Positions 25,037 through 34,862 of a DNA stretch of 44,728 nucleotides are shown here, one piece after another. The notes beneath the pieces were generated by a model that worked only from the letters and a program-made list of their open reading frames with translations, was not told the DNA's origin and made no database searches. The position numbers were made by a program, and so were the translations under genes. Source of the DNA: Prochloraceae cyanobacterium (lineage in GTDB: Bacteria; Cyanobacteriota; Cyanobacteriia; Cyanobacteriales; JASJDA01); contig JASJCW010000020.1 of NCBI GenBank assembly GCA_030065265.1, positions 1-44,728 of the forward strand. Reading direction: 5' to 3'. Numbering within the stretch: position 1 is the stretch's first letter; every line of letters starts with the position of its first letter.

Positions 25037-25144
25037 TTATGGCATATGTCCGATTAGTTCGATTAAAAATATGCCTATTGTTAAAGTAGTGGCTGCTTGA
25101 ACCGTATAGATGACAGTCCATCTCAAGACCTGCAAGCTGTTCAT
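25037..25144 (-). CDS. 35-residue single-span membrane peptide (candidate)
   Basis: The ATG at 25144 opens a 35-codon frame with a hydrophobic stretch (about residues 9-32, including TLTIGIFLIELIG). A consensus-like promoter lies on the same strand, but its -10 box overlaps the ATG, so a transcript from it would lack this start. Either another promoter serves the ORF, or the transcript is a small RNA and the frame is chance. I do not recognise the peptide. Confidence 0.25.
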   Translation of the reverse strand: MNSLQVLRWTVIYTVQAATTLTIGIFLIELIGHMP

Positions 25145-25170
25145 TATACCATTTACCAAGTTTTTTTCAA
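25143..25170 (-). promoter_or_regulatory. sigma70-like promoter, minus strand
   Basis: Reading on the minus strand: TTGAAA (25165-25170), a 16-base spacer and a perfect TATAAT (25143-25148). Transcription would start near 25136 and run leftward toward the ABC exporter's 3' end, through the small ORF region. Confidence 0.45.
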
Positions 25171-25798
25171 TAGTTTTCGGCAAAATATTTGCACTAAACT
25201 CAACTTAAACGAAACTAGATTCTGATGAGGATAAATATATGCCACTTTTAATAACTGTCCTATTTATTAGATCGATCTCGCTGTTTTAACGGTAATCAAA
25301 ATATCTCAGTGAAAATACGTATTGTTAATGGGAATTTTCTTTATCTAATCTTTACAAAAATAGTTTTTTAAATAAAATTAAACTTGCAATAAAAATATAT
25401 ATTTTTACCAGCTTGAATGTTAAATTTCGTTCAAGAACTGAAGATAAAGTGACTAAAAACGAGCTGAAAAGACTGGTATCGTTAAGCGATTTTAATTATT
25501 TCAATTGTCAAATACTTCGATTCAAGAAATCGAAAAAAATCCTCAATAAAACGTAAAAAAAAGTTAATTTTCATTACCCAGTTTCGTTGACGCGATACTA
25601 ATATTTCGGTGAATAATTGATAAAAATCGCGAATTAATCAAAGTAAAGGGTAAAAATAGTAATATAGATTTCAGTAAATTTTCAGATGGCGATCGAGACG
25701 ATCCCAAACAACAAATTAACGAAAAGAAATATTTGAGACCGTTTCAAGTAAAAATAATTCGTCAAGAAGTGTTAAGAAGATTAAAGGAAAGTTAAAAA

Positions 25799-26290
25799 AT
25801 GTTTGCTAAAATTTTGGTAGCAGTCGATAAATCTGCCATGAATCGAAATGTCTTTGCAAAAGCAATTAAATTAGCAAAAGATAACGATTCAGACTTGATG
25901 TTTTTGCACGTTCTTTCCGTAGAAGAGCAAGGCAGTCCGATGCCCTACATTCCTAGTATGACCCAATACTATCCCGGAACCTCAAGCGAACTAAACATAG
26001 AAGTTTGGCAAGAACAATGGCAAGAATTTCAGAAAGAAGGCTTGGAAATGTTGCAAGCTTTTGCCGCAGAAGCCAGAAAAGCAGATTTACAAGTAGAATA
26101 CAGACAAGTAGCTGGCAGTCCGAGTCGAAATGTTTGTACTATTGCTCGAGAGTGGCAAGCAGATCTGATTGTAATCGGCAGAAGAGGACGATCGGGTTTA
26201 AGTGAAATGCTGCTCGGAAGCGTAAGCAACTACGTGGTACATCACGCACCTTGTTCGGTATTAATAGTTCAAGAAGAAGCAAAAAATTAA
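25799..26290 (+). CDS. universal stress protein (UspA family)
   Basis: 163 residues, one Usp domain. It starts MFAKILVAVDKSAMNRNVFA, with the acidic residue of strand 1 that contacts the nucleotide. It ends with the ATP-binding pattern G-x2-G-x9-G-S in GRRGRSGLSEMLLGSVS, followed by HHAPCSVLIV. It is therefore of the ATP-binding rather than the UspA-only type. A cytoplasmic homodimer is expected. Expressed in stress in many bacteria; its exact role in cyanobacteria is not settled. It is 81 bases upstream of ycf3 on the same strand, so the two may share a transcript. Confidence 0.92.
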   Translation: MFAKILVAVDKSAMNRNVFAKAIKLAKDNDSDLMFLHVLSVEEQGSPMPYIPSMTQYYPGTSSELNIEVWQEQWQEFQKEGLEMLQAFAAEARKADLQVEYRQVAGSPSRNVCTIAREWQADLIVIGRRGRSGLSEMLLGSVSNYVVHHAPCSVLIVQEEAKN

Positions 26291-26371
26291 ATTTTGCGGC
26301 GCAAGGAAAAAGCCAAACTCTTCAAGCTACTATCTATAGATAAGGAAAAGATCGCGATAGGGAAAATAGCA

Positions 26372-26893
26372 ATGCCACGCACTCAAAGAAACGATAATTT
26401 TATCGACAAAAGCTTTACAGTAATGGCAGATATTATTTTAAAGGCTCTGCCAACCAATAAAAAAGCCAAACAAGCCTTTGCTTATTATCGAGATGGTATG
26501 TCTGCACAAGGAGATGGGGAATATGCTGAAGCTTTAGAAAATTACGAAGAAGCTCTTAAATTAGAAGAAGACCCCTACGATCGCAGTTATATCCTTTACA
26601 ATATGGGGCTAATTTATGCTAGCAACGGCGACCACGATAAAGCCTTAGAACTATATCACGAGTCGATCGAGCTAAACCCGAAAATGCCCCAAGCTCTCAA
26701 CAATATTGCAGTTGTCTATCATTATTTAGGCGAAAAAGAAAAAGTTGCTGGTAACTCAGAAAATGGTGAAGCACTCTTCGATAAAGCTGCTGAGTATTGG
26801 AAACAAGCAATTCGCATCGCTCCTAATAACTACATTGAAGCCCAAAACTGGCTCAAAACTACCGGAAGATCTGAAATAGATGTATTTTTTTAG
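26372..26893 (+). CDS. ycf3: photosystem I assembly protein Ycf3
   Basis: 173 residues from the ATG at 26372, giving the invariant N-terminus [20 protein letters not shown]; the frame is open further upstream but without homology. Three TPR units follow: around [40 protein letters not shown] and [15 protein letters not shown]. Ycf3 is a thylakoid-associated chaperone that helps bring PsaA and PsaB together during photosystem I assembly. Length is exactly that of the family. It marks the genome as that of an oxygenic phototroph. A hairpin at 26917-26938 follows the stop. Confidence 0.96.
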   Translation: MPRTQRNDNFIDKSFTVMADIILKALPTNKKAKQAFAYYRDGMSAQGDGEYAEALENYEEALKLEEDPYDRSYILYNMGLIYASNGDHDKALELYHESIELNPKMPQALNNIAVVYHYLGEKEKVAGNSENGEALFDKAAEYWKQAIRIAPNNYIEAQNWLKTTGRSEIDVFF

Positions 26894-26916
26894 ATAATAC
26901 GGCAATCATACTTGAC

Positions 26917-26938
26917 GAGACGTTCGATAGAGCGTCTC
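26917..26938. terminator. AGACGTTC-type hairpin between ycf3 and gatC
   Basis: GAGACGTTC (26917-26925) pairs with GAGCGTCTC (26930-26938), with one T-G wobble, around a GATA loop. No T-run follows. A related hairpin is at 43231-43251. Could be a transcript-end stabiliser or part of a dispersed repeat family. Confidence 0.5.
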
Positions 26939-26972
26939 TATCAAACAATAGCAGAATTAAAAAATTATCATA

Positions 26973-27266
26973 ATGAGTCTCGATCGCGAACAAGTTAAAA
27001 AAGTAGCTCATCTAGCCCGTTTAGACATCACTCCAGAAGAAGAAGAGCAATTTTATACTCAATTGAGCAGTATCTTAGAATATTTTGAACAACTGAGCGA
27101 ATTAGATACTGACGAGGTCGCGCCAACCACTCGTGCGATCGAAGTTAGCAACGTCACCCGCAAAGATGAATTGAATCCTTTTAATGGTAGCGAAGCTCTT
27201 TTAGAAGTTGCTCCCGAGCAAGAAGGAGCTTATTTTAAAGTACCGAAAATTCTGGCAGATAATTAA
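26973..27266 (+). CDS. gatC: aspartyl/glutamyl-tRNA amidotransferase subunit C
   Basis: 97 residues, the complete GatC family: N-terminal helix EQVKKVAHLARLDITPEEEE, the linker with LDTDEVAPTT and the conserved R-K-D-E followed by a C-terminal EGAYFKVPKIL. GatC tethers GatA and GatB in the GatCAB complex, which converts Glu-tRNA(Gln), and Asp-tRNA(Asn) where used, to the amide forms. Cyanobacteria lack a glutaminyl-tRNA synthetase, so this is essential. gatA and gatB are not adjacent, as is usual in this phylum. Its transcript should end at the hairpin at 27365-27392. Confidence 0.96.
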   Translation: MSLDREQVKKVAHLARLDITPEEEEQFYTQLSSILEYFEQLSELDTDEVAPTTRAIEVSNVTRKDELNPFNGSEALLEVAPEQEGAYFKVPKILADN

Positions 27267-27364
27267 GGCAAGGCAGAGAAGACAATTTATGCGCGATCGA
27301 TTATATGTCATTTATTACATGTAAAAAATAGCATATTTTGCTCCTCTCCTGGCAATCTCGCTAA

Positions 27365-27392
27365 AAAAGTCCCCTGAAAACAGAGGACTTTT
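27365..27392. terminator. bidirectional terminator between gatC and tkt
   Basis: AAAAGTCC (27365-27372) pairs with GGACTTTT (27385-27392). Inside it CTG pairs with CAG around an AAAA loop, with a single C-A mismatch between the stems. The A-run and T-run on the outer arms give a T-tract in both directions. It lies between converging genes, which is the expected place. Confidence 0.75.
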
Positions 27393-27433
27393 AAACTTAA
27401 AAACGATCGAGGAGTTGACTCTAACTTAAAAAA

Positions 27434-29440
27434 CTATCCCAATAACTCTTTAGCTTTAGCTAAAACATTATCGACAGTAAAGCCAAACTTCTCTAAAACA
27501 GTTCCGCCAGGAGCAGATGCGCCAAAAGTATCGATACCGATCGCAACACCTTCATCGCCAACATAACGTTCCCAACCCCAAGTAACGCCAGCTTCTACAG
27601 AAATTCTCTTCTTAACTGCTTTGGGAAGTACGGACTCTTTATAAGCCGCATCTTGAGTTTCAAAAACATCGCAACTGGGCATAGAAACTACGCGAACCTT
27701 TTTCCCACCTTTACGCAACTCTTCAGCCGCAGCGACGCATAATTTAGTTTCGCTACCAGTACCGATCAAAATAATATCGGGAGTACCGCCATCGTCGCTG
27801 AGAACGTAACCGCCTTTAGCAGTCCCTGCGATCGAACTGCCAGCTAAATTGGGTAAACCTTGACGGGAAAGAGCCAATAAAGTAGGGGTTTTAGTGCTTT
27901 CGACTGCAACTTTATAAGCTCCAGAAGTTTCGTTTCCATCAGCCGGACGGAAGACGTATAAATTAGGAATCAAACGTAAAGAAGCAACATGCTCTACAGG
28001 TTGGTGAGTCGGGCCGTCTTCTCCAACTGCGATCGAATCGTGAGTCATCACCCAAATTACTCTAGCTTCGGAGATAGCCGACAAACGAATCGCATTACGC
28101 ATATAATCGGTGAATACTAAGAAAGTAGCACCGTAGGGAATCAAACCGGAATTATGTAAAGCAATACCGTTACAAATAGCCCCCATACCGTGTTCGCGAA
28201 CCCCAAAACGCAGGTTGCGGTTGTCATACTGACCTTTTTGGAAGTCGCCAGAAGATTTGAGTAGAGTTTTATTAGAAGGAGCTAAGTCAGCAGATCCGCC
28301 GATTAATTCTGGTAAAGCATCTGCTAAAGCATTGAGGGTTTTGCCAGAAGTATTGCGAGTCGCATCGGCTTTGTCTTCAGGAGTGTAAGTAGGTAAGGCT
28401 TTTTCCCATCCTTCAGGTAATTTACCGCTCATCATCCGCTCTAAAACAGCCGCATCCGAGGCGTATTTACTCTTATAGCTATCCCAAACTTTGTTCCATT
28501 CTGCTTCGTACTCAGCACCGCGATCTACTGCTTTGCGGAATTGTTTGAGAGCATCTTCAGGAACTTCAAATTCTGGATAATTCCAACCGAGATTTTCTCT
28601 AGTTGCTTTGACTTCATCTCCACCCAAAGCAGAACCGTGAACTCCACTACTATTAGCTTTATTGGGAGAACCGTAGCCGATCGTAGTAGTTACCTTAATC
28701 ATCGATGGCTTATCTGTAACTGCTTTAGCTGCTTCGATCGCCTTGGCAATTCCTTCTAGATCTGTATTGCCGTTTTCAACGTGCTGAACGTGCCAACCGT
28801 AAGCTTCAAAACGCTTGCTCACGTCTTCAGTAAAGGCTAGATCGGTCGATCCGTCGATACTGATGTGGTTATCGTCGTAAAGGGCGATTAACTTGCCCAA
28901 ACCTAGATGTCCTGCCAAAGAACAAGCTTCCCCAGAAATCCCCTCCATGTTGCAGCCATCGCCGAGGATAACGTAAGTGTAGTGGTCTACTACTTTACAA
29001 TCTGGTTTGTTATATTTAGCGGCTAAATGAGCTTCTGCCATTGCCAAACCTACACCGTTAGCAATTCCTTGTCCGAGAGGCCCCGTAGTTACTTCTATGC
29101 CTTTAGTGAGGTGATTTTCTGGGTGTCCGGGAGTTTTTGAACCCCACTGACGGAATTGTTTGATGTCTTCGAGTCCTACGCTGTCGTATCCAGTAAGGTA
29201 GAGCATGGCGTATTGCAACATACAACCGTGACCTGCCGAGAGCACGAAGCGATCGCGATTGAACCATTGGGGATTTTTGGGATTGTAGCGCATGACGCTA
29301 TCCCAAAGTACGAAAGCCATTGGAGCAGCTCCCATTGGCAATCCGGGATGGCCTGACTTGGCTTTTTCTACGGCATCAATTGCCAAAAAGCGAATGGAAT
29401 TGATACAAAGTTCTTGGAGTGACTGGGTGGCGGCTACCAT
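27434..29440 (-). CDS. tkt: transketolase
   Basis: 668 residues, full length. Thiamine diphosphate site at the N-terminus ([15 protein letters not shown], then [15 protein letters not shown]), the central pyrimidine domain with [17 protein letters not shown] and [12 protein letters not shown], and the C-terminal domain ending near [21 protein letters not shown]. It transfers two-carbon units between ketose and aldose phosphates in the Calvin cycle and oxidative pentose phosphate pathway. It follows acpP and fabF on the same strand, the order known in Synechocystis (acpP-fabF-tkt), although the 180-base gap suggests it may have its own promoter. Confidence 0.97.
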   Translation of the reverse strand: MVAATQSLQELCINSIRFLAIDAVEKAKSGHPGLPMGAAPMAFVLWDSVMRYNPKNPQWFNRDRFVLSAGHGCMLQYAMLYLTGYDSVGLEDIKQFRQWGSKTPGHPENHLTKGIEVTTGPLGQGIANGVGLAMAEAHLAAKYNKPDCKVVDHYTYVILGDGCNMEGISGEACSLAGHLGLGKLIALYDDNHISIDGSTDLAFTEDVSKRFEAYGWHVQHVENGNTDLEGIAKAIEAAKAVTDKPSMIKVTTTIGYGSPNKANSSGVHGSALGGDEVKATRENLGWNYPEFEVPEDALKQFRKAVDRGAEYEAEWNKVWDSYKSKYASDAAVLERMMSGKLPEGWEKALPTYTPEDKADATRNTSGKTLNALADALPELIGGSADLAPSNKTLLKSSGDFQKGQYDNRNLRFGVREHGMGAICNGIALHNSGLIPYGATFLVFTDYMRNAIRLSAISEARVIWVMTHDSIAVGEDGPTHQPVEHVASLRLIPNLYVFRPADGNETSGAYKVAVESTKTPTLLALSRQGLPNLAGSSIAGTAKGGYVLSDDGGTPDIILIGTGSETKLCVAAAEELRKGGKKVRVVSMPSCDVFETQDAAYKESVLPKAVKKRISVEAGVTWGWERYVGDEGVAIGIDTFGASAPGGTVLEKFGFTVDNVLAKAKELLG

Positions 29441-29623
29441 ATTTTTTCTTGCACTAAACTACTATTTAACAAAAATTGACGTAATTTAAAAATGATTTAA
29501 AAAACGAAATCGGTTGTTGTCAGTTACTTCACTTAAGTCGGAAGTTATCTGTGTTACTTCTCATCATCCCACTGTTGGGGAGCGATGGACAAGCATTCCC
29601 TTCTCAGGAAACCTAAAAATTAA

Positions 29624-30874
29624 TTAAAGATATTTCTTGAATGCTAAGGTAACATTATGTCCGCCAAAACCGAACGAATTAGATAGAGCAACTTCGATCT
29701 CAGCCGAGCGACTCAAATCGGGGACGTAATCGAGATCGCATTCTGGGTCGGGATTGGTCAAATTAATTGTCGGCGGGATTTTCCCTTCTGCGAGCGCCAA
29801 TACCGTGGCAACTGCTTCGATACCGCCAGATCCACCTAAAAGATGGCCCGTCATCGATTTAGTCGAACTAATCGCCACAGAATAAGCCTTTTTGCCGAGA
29901 GCTTTTTTAATCGCCTTAGTTTCGGTAACGTCGTTAGCTGCCGTACTAGTGCCGTGAGCGTTGATATAATCGATTTGTTCTGGATTGATATCCCCATCTT
30001 TAAGAGCCAATTCGATCGCCCGAGTTGCCCCTCTCCCGTCCGGTACGGGTGCAGTCATGTGGTGAGCGTCGCAACTCATACCGTAGCCGACTATTTCACC
30101 GTATATTTTTGCTCCCCGATCTAAAGCCATTTCTAACTCTTCAAGCATTAAAATTCCCGATCCTTCGCCGATTACAAAACCATCGCGATCGCGATCGAAC
30201 GGCCTGCAAGCAGCTTGAGGATCGTCGTTGCGAGTTGAAAGAGCTTTCATCGAAGCAAAACCAGCCACACCCAAAGGAGTCACAGCAGCTTCAGTTCCGC
30301 CGCAAATCATTGCCTTAGCGTAGCCGCGCTGAATCAAGCGAAAAGCATCGCCGATCGCGTTAGATCCGGCAGCACAAGCAGTTACGGTGCAACAATTCGG
30401 GCCTTTTGCTCCTAGATGAATCGCCACCAAACCAGCGGCCATGTTAGCGATCATCGTCGGAATCATAAAAGGACTGCACCTCGAAGGCCCTTTAGTTAAA
30501 TAAATTTCTTGTTGCACCTCGAGAACTTGTAAACCGCCAATTCCAGTGCCGATCAATACTCCCACTGAATCGGCGTTGAGATCGTTAATTTCTAGTTTAG
30601 AATCAGCTAAAGCCTGTTTGCTTGCAGCTACTGCAAATTGAGCGAAGCGATCCATCCGTTTGGCTTCTTTACGATCCATGTATTCGTGGGGGTCAAATCC
30701 TTTTACTTCTCCAGCAATTCGAGAAGCATGTTTTGTTGCGTCGAATCTAGTAATCGGCCCGATTCCGTTGCGGCCGCCGAGCAATCCTTGCCAATATTCT
30801 ACCCGATTATTCCCGATGGGAGTGATTGCTCCAAGACCGGTGACCACAACCCTTTTGATTTCATTGTTTGCCAT
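29624..30874 (-). CDS. fabF: 3-oxoacyl-[acyl-carrier-protein] synthase II
   Basis: 416 residues from the ATG at 30874 ([20 protein letters not shown]); the nine-codon extension upstream has no homology. Active-site residues of condensing enzymes are all present: Cys167 in [14 protein letters not shown], His in [15 protein letters not shown] and His in [15 protein letters not shown]. It elongates acyl-ACP with malonyl-ACP in fatty acid synthesis and controls chain saturation with temperature in some bacteria. It lies 478 bases downstream of acpP, an unusually long gap for functional partners, containing a hairpin that may reduce read-through. Confidence 0.97.
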   Translation of the reverse strand: MANNEIKRVVVTGLGAITPIGNNRVEYWQGLLGGRNGIGPITRFDATKHASRIAGEVKGFDPHEYMDRKEAKRMDRFAQFAVAASKQALADSKLEINDLNADSVGVLIGTGIGGLQVLEVQQEIYLTKGPSRCSPFMIPTMIANMAAGLVAIHLGAKGPNCCTVTACAAGSNAIGDAFRLIQRGYAKAMICGGTEAAVTPLGVAGFASMKALSTRNDDPQAACRPFDRDRDGFVIGEGSGILMLEELEMALDRGAKIYGEIVGYGMSCDAHHMTAPVPDGRGATRAIELALKDGDINPEQIDYINAHGTSTAANDVTETKAIKKALGKKAYSVAISSTKSMTGHLLGGSGGIEAVATVLALAEGKIPPTINLTNPDPECDLDYVPDLSRSAEIEVALSNSFGFGGHNVTLAFKKYL

Positions 30875-31352
30875 AATTTTTACTCGCTCGCTTGCTCTCA
30901 ATCCTTCAAATCCAAGTAGGAGATTTACGATCTCAAAGGTCGCAACTTTACACTTAATCGTTCGATCGAGGATTTAAATCGTCAGTGGATTCGCCGATTG
31001 CCCATCAGAGTACAGTAATTCCCTTTCGTTAAGGGGCGATCGCCCTAAAATCGTTCCTACTACTTTTGTGAGTTCACTAATCGGTTATTTAAAACCTATT
31101 TTTTTGAGTCGATCTTAATTTTTTTTTACCAGCTAATTGCTTTAAATTTCCTATCGAAGCGGCCTCACTAGCTCTAATTTTTGTTTTAATCGAATGAAAT
31201 AATTCTAGCTAAATTTGACCAGGGAACGCCGCAGAGGGCAGGCACCATTGTTTCACGGCGGTGTAACGGTGACTATTTATTGTCATTAACAGCATTGATT
31301 TCGGTCGACCTAAGCAACTTGCCGTGAGGCTGCTTCGTTTGAAGTTTTTCTC
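30875..31352. other. long acpP-fabF spacer
   Basis: 478 bases between co-directional genes. It contains the hairpin at 31243-31271 and a GC-rich patch just after it on the minus strand (31205-31242), otherwise AT-rich. No ORF of interest. A fabF promoter is likely here but no clear -35/-10 pair stands out. Confidence 0.5.
31243..31271 (-). terminator. imperfect hairpin downstream of acpP
   Basis: CACC-GTT-CAC pairs with GTG-AAC-GGTG around a four-base loop, with a three-base bulge and one mismatch, 82 bases after the acpP stop. There is no T-run, so it may pause or stabilise rather than terminate outright. Confidence 0.4.
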
Positions 31353-31601
31353 TTATGCTGGAGTCTCTACTTTTTCGCTAATGTGTTCTACTGCTTTACC
31401 TACGGTGTCAATTTGTTCTGCTGCTTCATCGGGAATTTCAATATTAAATTCTTCTTCTAAAGCCATAACTAATTCTACTGTGTCCAAAGAATCAGCTCCG
31501 AGATCGTTAGCAAAGCTAGATTCTGGCTTGATGTCGTTCGGATCTACTTCTAATTGATCTGCTACGATTGTCTTTACTTTTGCAAAAATTTCTTCGTTCA
31601 T
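31353..31601 (-). CDS. acpP: acyl carrier protein
   Basis: 82 residues, acidic. Phosphopantetheine attachment at Ser38 in [19 protein letters not shown], the hallmark of fatty-acid ACP. It carries growing acyl chains during fatty acid synthesis and, in cyanobacteria, feeds both lipids and alkane synthesis. First gene of the conserved acpP-fabF-tkt run. The 390-base gap upstream is shared with a divergent glycerophosphodiesterase gene and should contain its strong promoter. Confidence 0.97.
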   Translation of the reverse strand: MNEEIFAKVKTIVADQLEVDPNDIKPESSFANDLGADSLDTVELVMALEEEFNIEIPDEAAEQIDTVGKAVEHISEKVETPA

Positions 31602-31991
31602 CGGTTGTTCCTCTAGATACTTCTTTTTACTATATGCAGAAAACGGGATTTGCCTACCAGTTTCTGTGACAATAGTTTGACTAAGCTGGTTTTATCCCTA
31701 AAGATAGGATTTGAAGTTACTTGCTATTTATAACCAATGACAAATAACAATAACATCTGCAATCGTGGCACGTTCGATCGCAGTTTTCAAGTAACAGTTG
31801 TCAGCCTTTCTGTAATTTTTTATCTTATCCGAAAATAGGCACGCTAGAGCGATCGAGTCACAAGCAAAAAGTTACAGTCTGGGGAAGTCAGCTTTTTAAT
31901 CTAGAAATAATTGATTAATTTAAAATTAGTAGAACGATTAATACATTGTTGCTTGAAGTAATTTATTGGCTGCTTCTGCTTGTAATTAAAT
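31602..31991. other. divergent promoter region of acpP and the glycerophosphodiesterase gene
   Basis: 390 bases between genes pointing apart. No gene is visible. TATA-like AT-rich stretches occur but I cannot assign promoter boxes with confidence. Confidence 0.5.
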
Positions 31992-33008
31992 ATGCGCCAA
32001 CTAACTGACAATTTTCCGATTCAAATCGCCCATCGAGGTGCTAGCGGCTTTCGTCCCGAACATACTTTAGCAGCTTATCAATTGGCAATCGATCTCGGTG
32101 CTGATTTTATCGAACCCGATCTAGTCCCTACTTCAGATGGGATTCTCGTCGCCCGTCACGAAAATGAAATTTCTGCTACTACTAATGTCGCCGATCGCCC
32201 TGAATTTCGCGATCGCTTTACCACCAAATGGATCGATGGCTCTCAAATTAGCGGTTGGTTTGTCGAAGATTTTACTCTAGCAGAATTAAAATCTTTAAGG
32301 GCTAAAGAACGCTTACCACATATCAGACCCAATAATACAAAATACGATCTTTTATTTACAATTCCGACATTAGCAGAAATTATCGATCTTGTTAAAACAG
32401 TAGAAGCAAAAACGGGCCGCAAAATCGGTATTTATCCCGAAACTAAACACCCAACTTATTTTAATTCTCTTACTTTTTTCAACGGCTCTAATGCTAGTTT
32501 GTCAATCGAACAATTACTAATCGATACCTTAATTGCTAAAGATTTTACCGCAACGAATCGAGTTTTTATCCAATCTTTTGAAGTAAGCAATCTTAAAATC
32601 GATTTAACTGACTTAATGGGAAAAAATAGTTTAAAATTACCTTTGATTCAGCTAATTGCTCCTCATGGCTCTCCTTACGACTTTATCCTTCACAAAGATA
32701 AGCGCACTTATCGCGATTTAATTACTAAAGATGGCTTAATCGAAATAGCTGCTTATGCATCTGGAATTGGCATTGCCAAAGAATTAATTTTTGAATTAAG
32801 TCAAAACAAGACTCAATCCCAGACAAGTAATTTAATCGAAAATGCCCATGAAGCGGGATTGTTAGTTCATGTTTGGACTTTACGCAATGAAGATATATTT
32901 CTTAGCGATCGCTATAAAGGCAATCCAGGAGCAGAAAAGAGCGAATTAATTAAACTGGGCATCGATGGTTATTTTACCGATTTTCCTGCCAAAATAAGTA
33001 ACTACTAA
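31992..33008 (+). CDS. glycerophosphodiester phosphodiesterase
   Basis: 338 residues. GDPD motifs in order: IAHRGASGFRPEHTLAAY with the catalytic His, IEPDLVPTSDG with the metal-binding Glu and Asp, then VARHEN with the second catalytic His. The insertion after the core (about 55-120) and length are typical of the GlpQ group. It hydrolyses deacylated phospholipids to glycerol-3-phosphate and an alcohol. No signal peptide is visible, so a cytoplasmic location is likely, although GlpQ in other bacteria is periplasmic. The next gene, an alpha/beta hydrolase 54 bases downstream, could be co-transcribed and supply deacylation, which is inference. Confidence 0.92.
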   Translation: MRQLTDNFPIQIAHRGASGFRPEHTLAAYQLAIDLGADFIEPDLVPTSDGILVARHENEISATTNVADRPEFRDRFTTKWIDGSQISGWFVEDFTLAELKSLRAKERLPHIRPNNTKYDLLFTIPTLAEIIDLVKTVEAKTGRKIGIYPETKHPTYFNSLTFFNGSNASLSIEQLLIDTLIAKDFTATNRVFIQSFEVSNLKIDLTDLMGKNSLKLPLIQLIAPHGSPYDFILHKDKRTYRDLITKDGLIEIAAYASGIGIAKELIFELSQNKTQSQTSNLIENAHEAGLLVHVWTLRNEDIFLSDRYKGNPGAEKSELIKLGIDGYFTDFPAKISNY

Positions 33009-33062
33009 AAAATTGAGCAAATTGCTGGTCTGGTTTCGATCTAAATTATTTACTTAAAAATA

Positions 33063-33896
33063 ATGCTACGCAAACAATTAAAGTTACAAGACTTAGAAAT
33101 TTCTTACTTAGAATGGGCCAAAGGTGACAAACCTTTGCTATTGTTGCACGGTATGGCTGATTGTGCAGCAGTTTGGTCTAGTTTAGGGCAATACTTAGAA
33201 CCTTCATATCATATCGTCGCTCCAGATTTGCGGGGTCATGGAGAAAGCAGCAAACCAGAAACAGATTATACTTGCGATCGCGCGATCGCAGATTTAGAAG
33301 CATTAATGGACAGTTTAGGATGGGATAACGCTCACGTTCTCGCTCATTCTTGGAGTGCTAAAATACTAACAGTTTGGGCAACCAAAAACCCCAAACGCCT
33401 CCGCAGTCTAATTTTAGTCGATCCTTTCTTTATTAATAAAATTCCCAGTTTTGCTAAGATAACATTCCCCTTATTTTACCGAATTTTGCCTTTTCTCAAA
33501 GCTATGGGGCCCTTTCAGAGCAAAGCAGAAGCCGAAAAACTTGCCAAAACTCTCAAACAGTATCGCGACTGGAGTGAGTTACAACAACAAGCCTTTTTTG
33601 CTGGTATCGAAGCGAAACCTAACGGTACTTGGGGTAGTAAATTTACTGTAGCAGCTCGTAACGAAATCTTTACAGAAGTAATGCAAGTTGCCGGTCTTAC
33701 CGAAGCAATTGACATTCCTACTCTTTTCATTCAACCACGATCTGGACTGAATCGAACACCTTGGCAGCTCAAACCATTCAAAACTTATTTAAAAAATTTA
33801 CAAATTTGCCAAGTACCGGGAAATCATTGGGTGCATTTAGTAAACCCGGAAGTTTTTAATCAAACTGTAGCAAGATTTTTAGCCGCACAACCATAA
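33063..33896 (+). CDS. alpha/beta hydrolase
   Basis: 277 residues. Oxyanion-hole loop LLLLHGMADCAAVW, nucleophile elbow with Ser96 in VLAHSWSAKI (A-H-S-W-S, a variant of G-x-S-x-G), probable acid in ILVDPFF or later, and catalytic His in VPGNHWVHLVNPE near the C-terminus. The triad is therefore complete. Substrate class (esterase, lipase, thioesterase or haloalkane-type) cannot be decided. It follows the glycerophosphodiesterase gene closely on the same strand, consistent with lipid turnover but not proof. Confidence 0.88.
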   Translation: MLRKQLKLQDLEISYLEWAKGDKPLLLLHGMADCAAVWSSLGQYLEPSYHIVAPDLRGHGESSKPETDYTCDRAIADLEALMDSLGWDNAHVLAHSWSAKILTVWATKNPKRLRSLILVDPFFINKIPSFAKITFPLFYRILPFLKAMGPFQSKAEAEKLAKTLKQYRDWSELQQQAFFAGIEAKPNGTWGSKFTVAARNEIFTEVMQVAGLTEAIDIPTLFIQPRSGLNRTPWQLKPFKTYLKNLQICQVPGNHWVHLVNPEVFNQTVARFLAAQP

Positions 33897-33965
33897 TCTT
33901 GACTAGCTTTAAGTGACGCCTTTGCTGTAAGATTGGCGTTTGGTTAGCAAAAGAGGAAAATCGCT

Positions 33966-34337
33966 ATGCCCGGCCAAACCCAAATCAGCAACAGTAAAAT
34001 CGAAAAAACCTTAATCAAACAAGTCAAAAAAGTAGTTTCTGAAAAAAACATTGACGTAGCAACCAGAAAAGGAACTAAAGAATTAAATCTTTTGGCTAAA
34101 AAAATCTGTAGCAAACACAAAAATACAGCAGAATTAGAGCAAATTGGCACTGAATTAGCCGGAAAAATTATCGAAATTTCAGAACAAAGAAATAAAAAAT
34201 TTCTCGATCGCGGTATAGTAAGACTTGCTGGAAATAGCGATTATGTAAAATCTCTATTAGGTATTACTCCCAAACAAAAACAAGGAGATAGTAACGAAAC
34301 TCCAGCAGAAACAGAACCAGAACAAACTCAAGAATAA
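33966..34337 (+). CDS. conserved-looking Lys-rich hypothetical protein
   Basis: 123 residues, not recognised. The first two thirds are lysine-rich and predicted helical (for example KIEKTLIKQVKKVVSEKN); the last 25 residues form a Gln/Glu/Pro/Thr tail that should be disordered. No signal peptide, span or catalytic motif. Codon use is like its neighbours, and there is a ribosome-like AGAGGAAAA before the ATG, so it is probably real. The highly charged helical part might bind nucleic acid. Lies 45 bases upstream of ispF on the same strand and may be co-transcribed with it. Confidence 0.65.
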   Translation: MPGQTQISNSKIEKTLIKQVKKVVSEKNIDVATRKGTKELNLLAKKICSKHKNTAELEQIGTELAGKIIEISEQRNKKFLDRGIVRLAGNSDYVKSLLGITPKQKQGDSNETPAETEPEQTQE

Positions 34338-34382
34338 TTATCGAAGTCGATCGCAATAATTGCGATCTCTAAAAATAGCAAG

Positions 34383-34862
34383 ATGAAAATCAGAGTAGGT
34401 AACGGATACGATATTCATCGATTAGTAGAAGGGCGATCGCTAATTCTTGGTGGTGTAAAAATCCCTCACCATTTAGGATTGGACGGTCATAGCGATGCAG
34501 ACGTACTGACTCATGCAATTATGGATGGGATGTTAGGTGCTTTGAGTTTAGGAGATATCGGCCACTATTTTCCTCCAACCGATCCAAAATGGGCTGGAGC
34601 AGATAGTTTATTATTATTGAAACAAGTCGATGCATTAATTAAATCTCGAGGTTGGCAAATTAATAACATTGATTCTGTAATTGTTGCCGAAAGACCTAAG
34701 TTGAAACCTCACATTAAATCTATGGTCGCAAAACTAGCTCAAACTTTGACTCTAGATTGCGATCGCGTCGGGATTAAAGCTACTACTAATGAAAAATTAG
34801 GGCCTGTAGGACGAGAAGAAGGGATTTGCGTTCATGCTGTAGTTTTATTAGTCTCAGATTGA
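34383..34862 (+). CDS. ispF: 2-C-methyl-D-erythritol 2,4-cyclodiphosphate synthase
   Basis: 159 residues, full length. Zinc ligands Asp10 and His12 in [10 protein letters not shown] and His44 in [14 protein letters not shown], then the conserved [18 protein letters not shown] and the C-terminal [15 protein letters not shown]. IspF cyclises CDP-methylerythritol phosphate in the MEP isoprenoid pathway, needed for carotenoids, phytol and quinones. A trimer is expected. In cyanobacteria ispD and ispF are usually separate, as here. Confidence 0.96.
   Translation: MKIRVGNGYDIHRLVEGRSLILGGVKIPHHLGLDGHSDADVLTHAIMDGMLGALSLGDIGHYFPPTDPKWAGADSLLLLKQVDALIKSRGWQINNIDSVIVAERPKLKPHIKSMVAKLAQTLTLDCDRVGIKATTNEKLGPVGREEGICVHAVVLLVSD

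Larger units (their letters stand above)
24967..25798. other. 832-base intergenic region
   Basis: AT-rich. Apart from the minus-strand small ORF at 25037-25144 and its promoter-like sequence, I see only very short frames, such as a 16-codon ORF at 25239 with GAGG upstream. The long region before the universal stress gene may hold regulatory sites, but none is recognisable. Confidence 0.5.
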
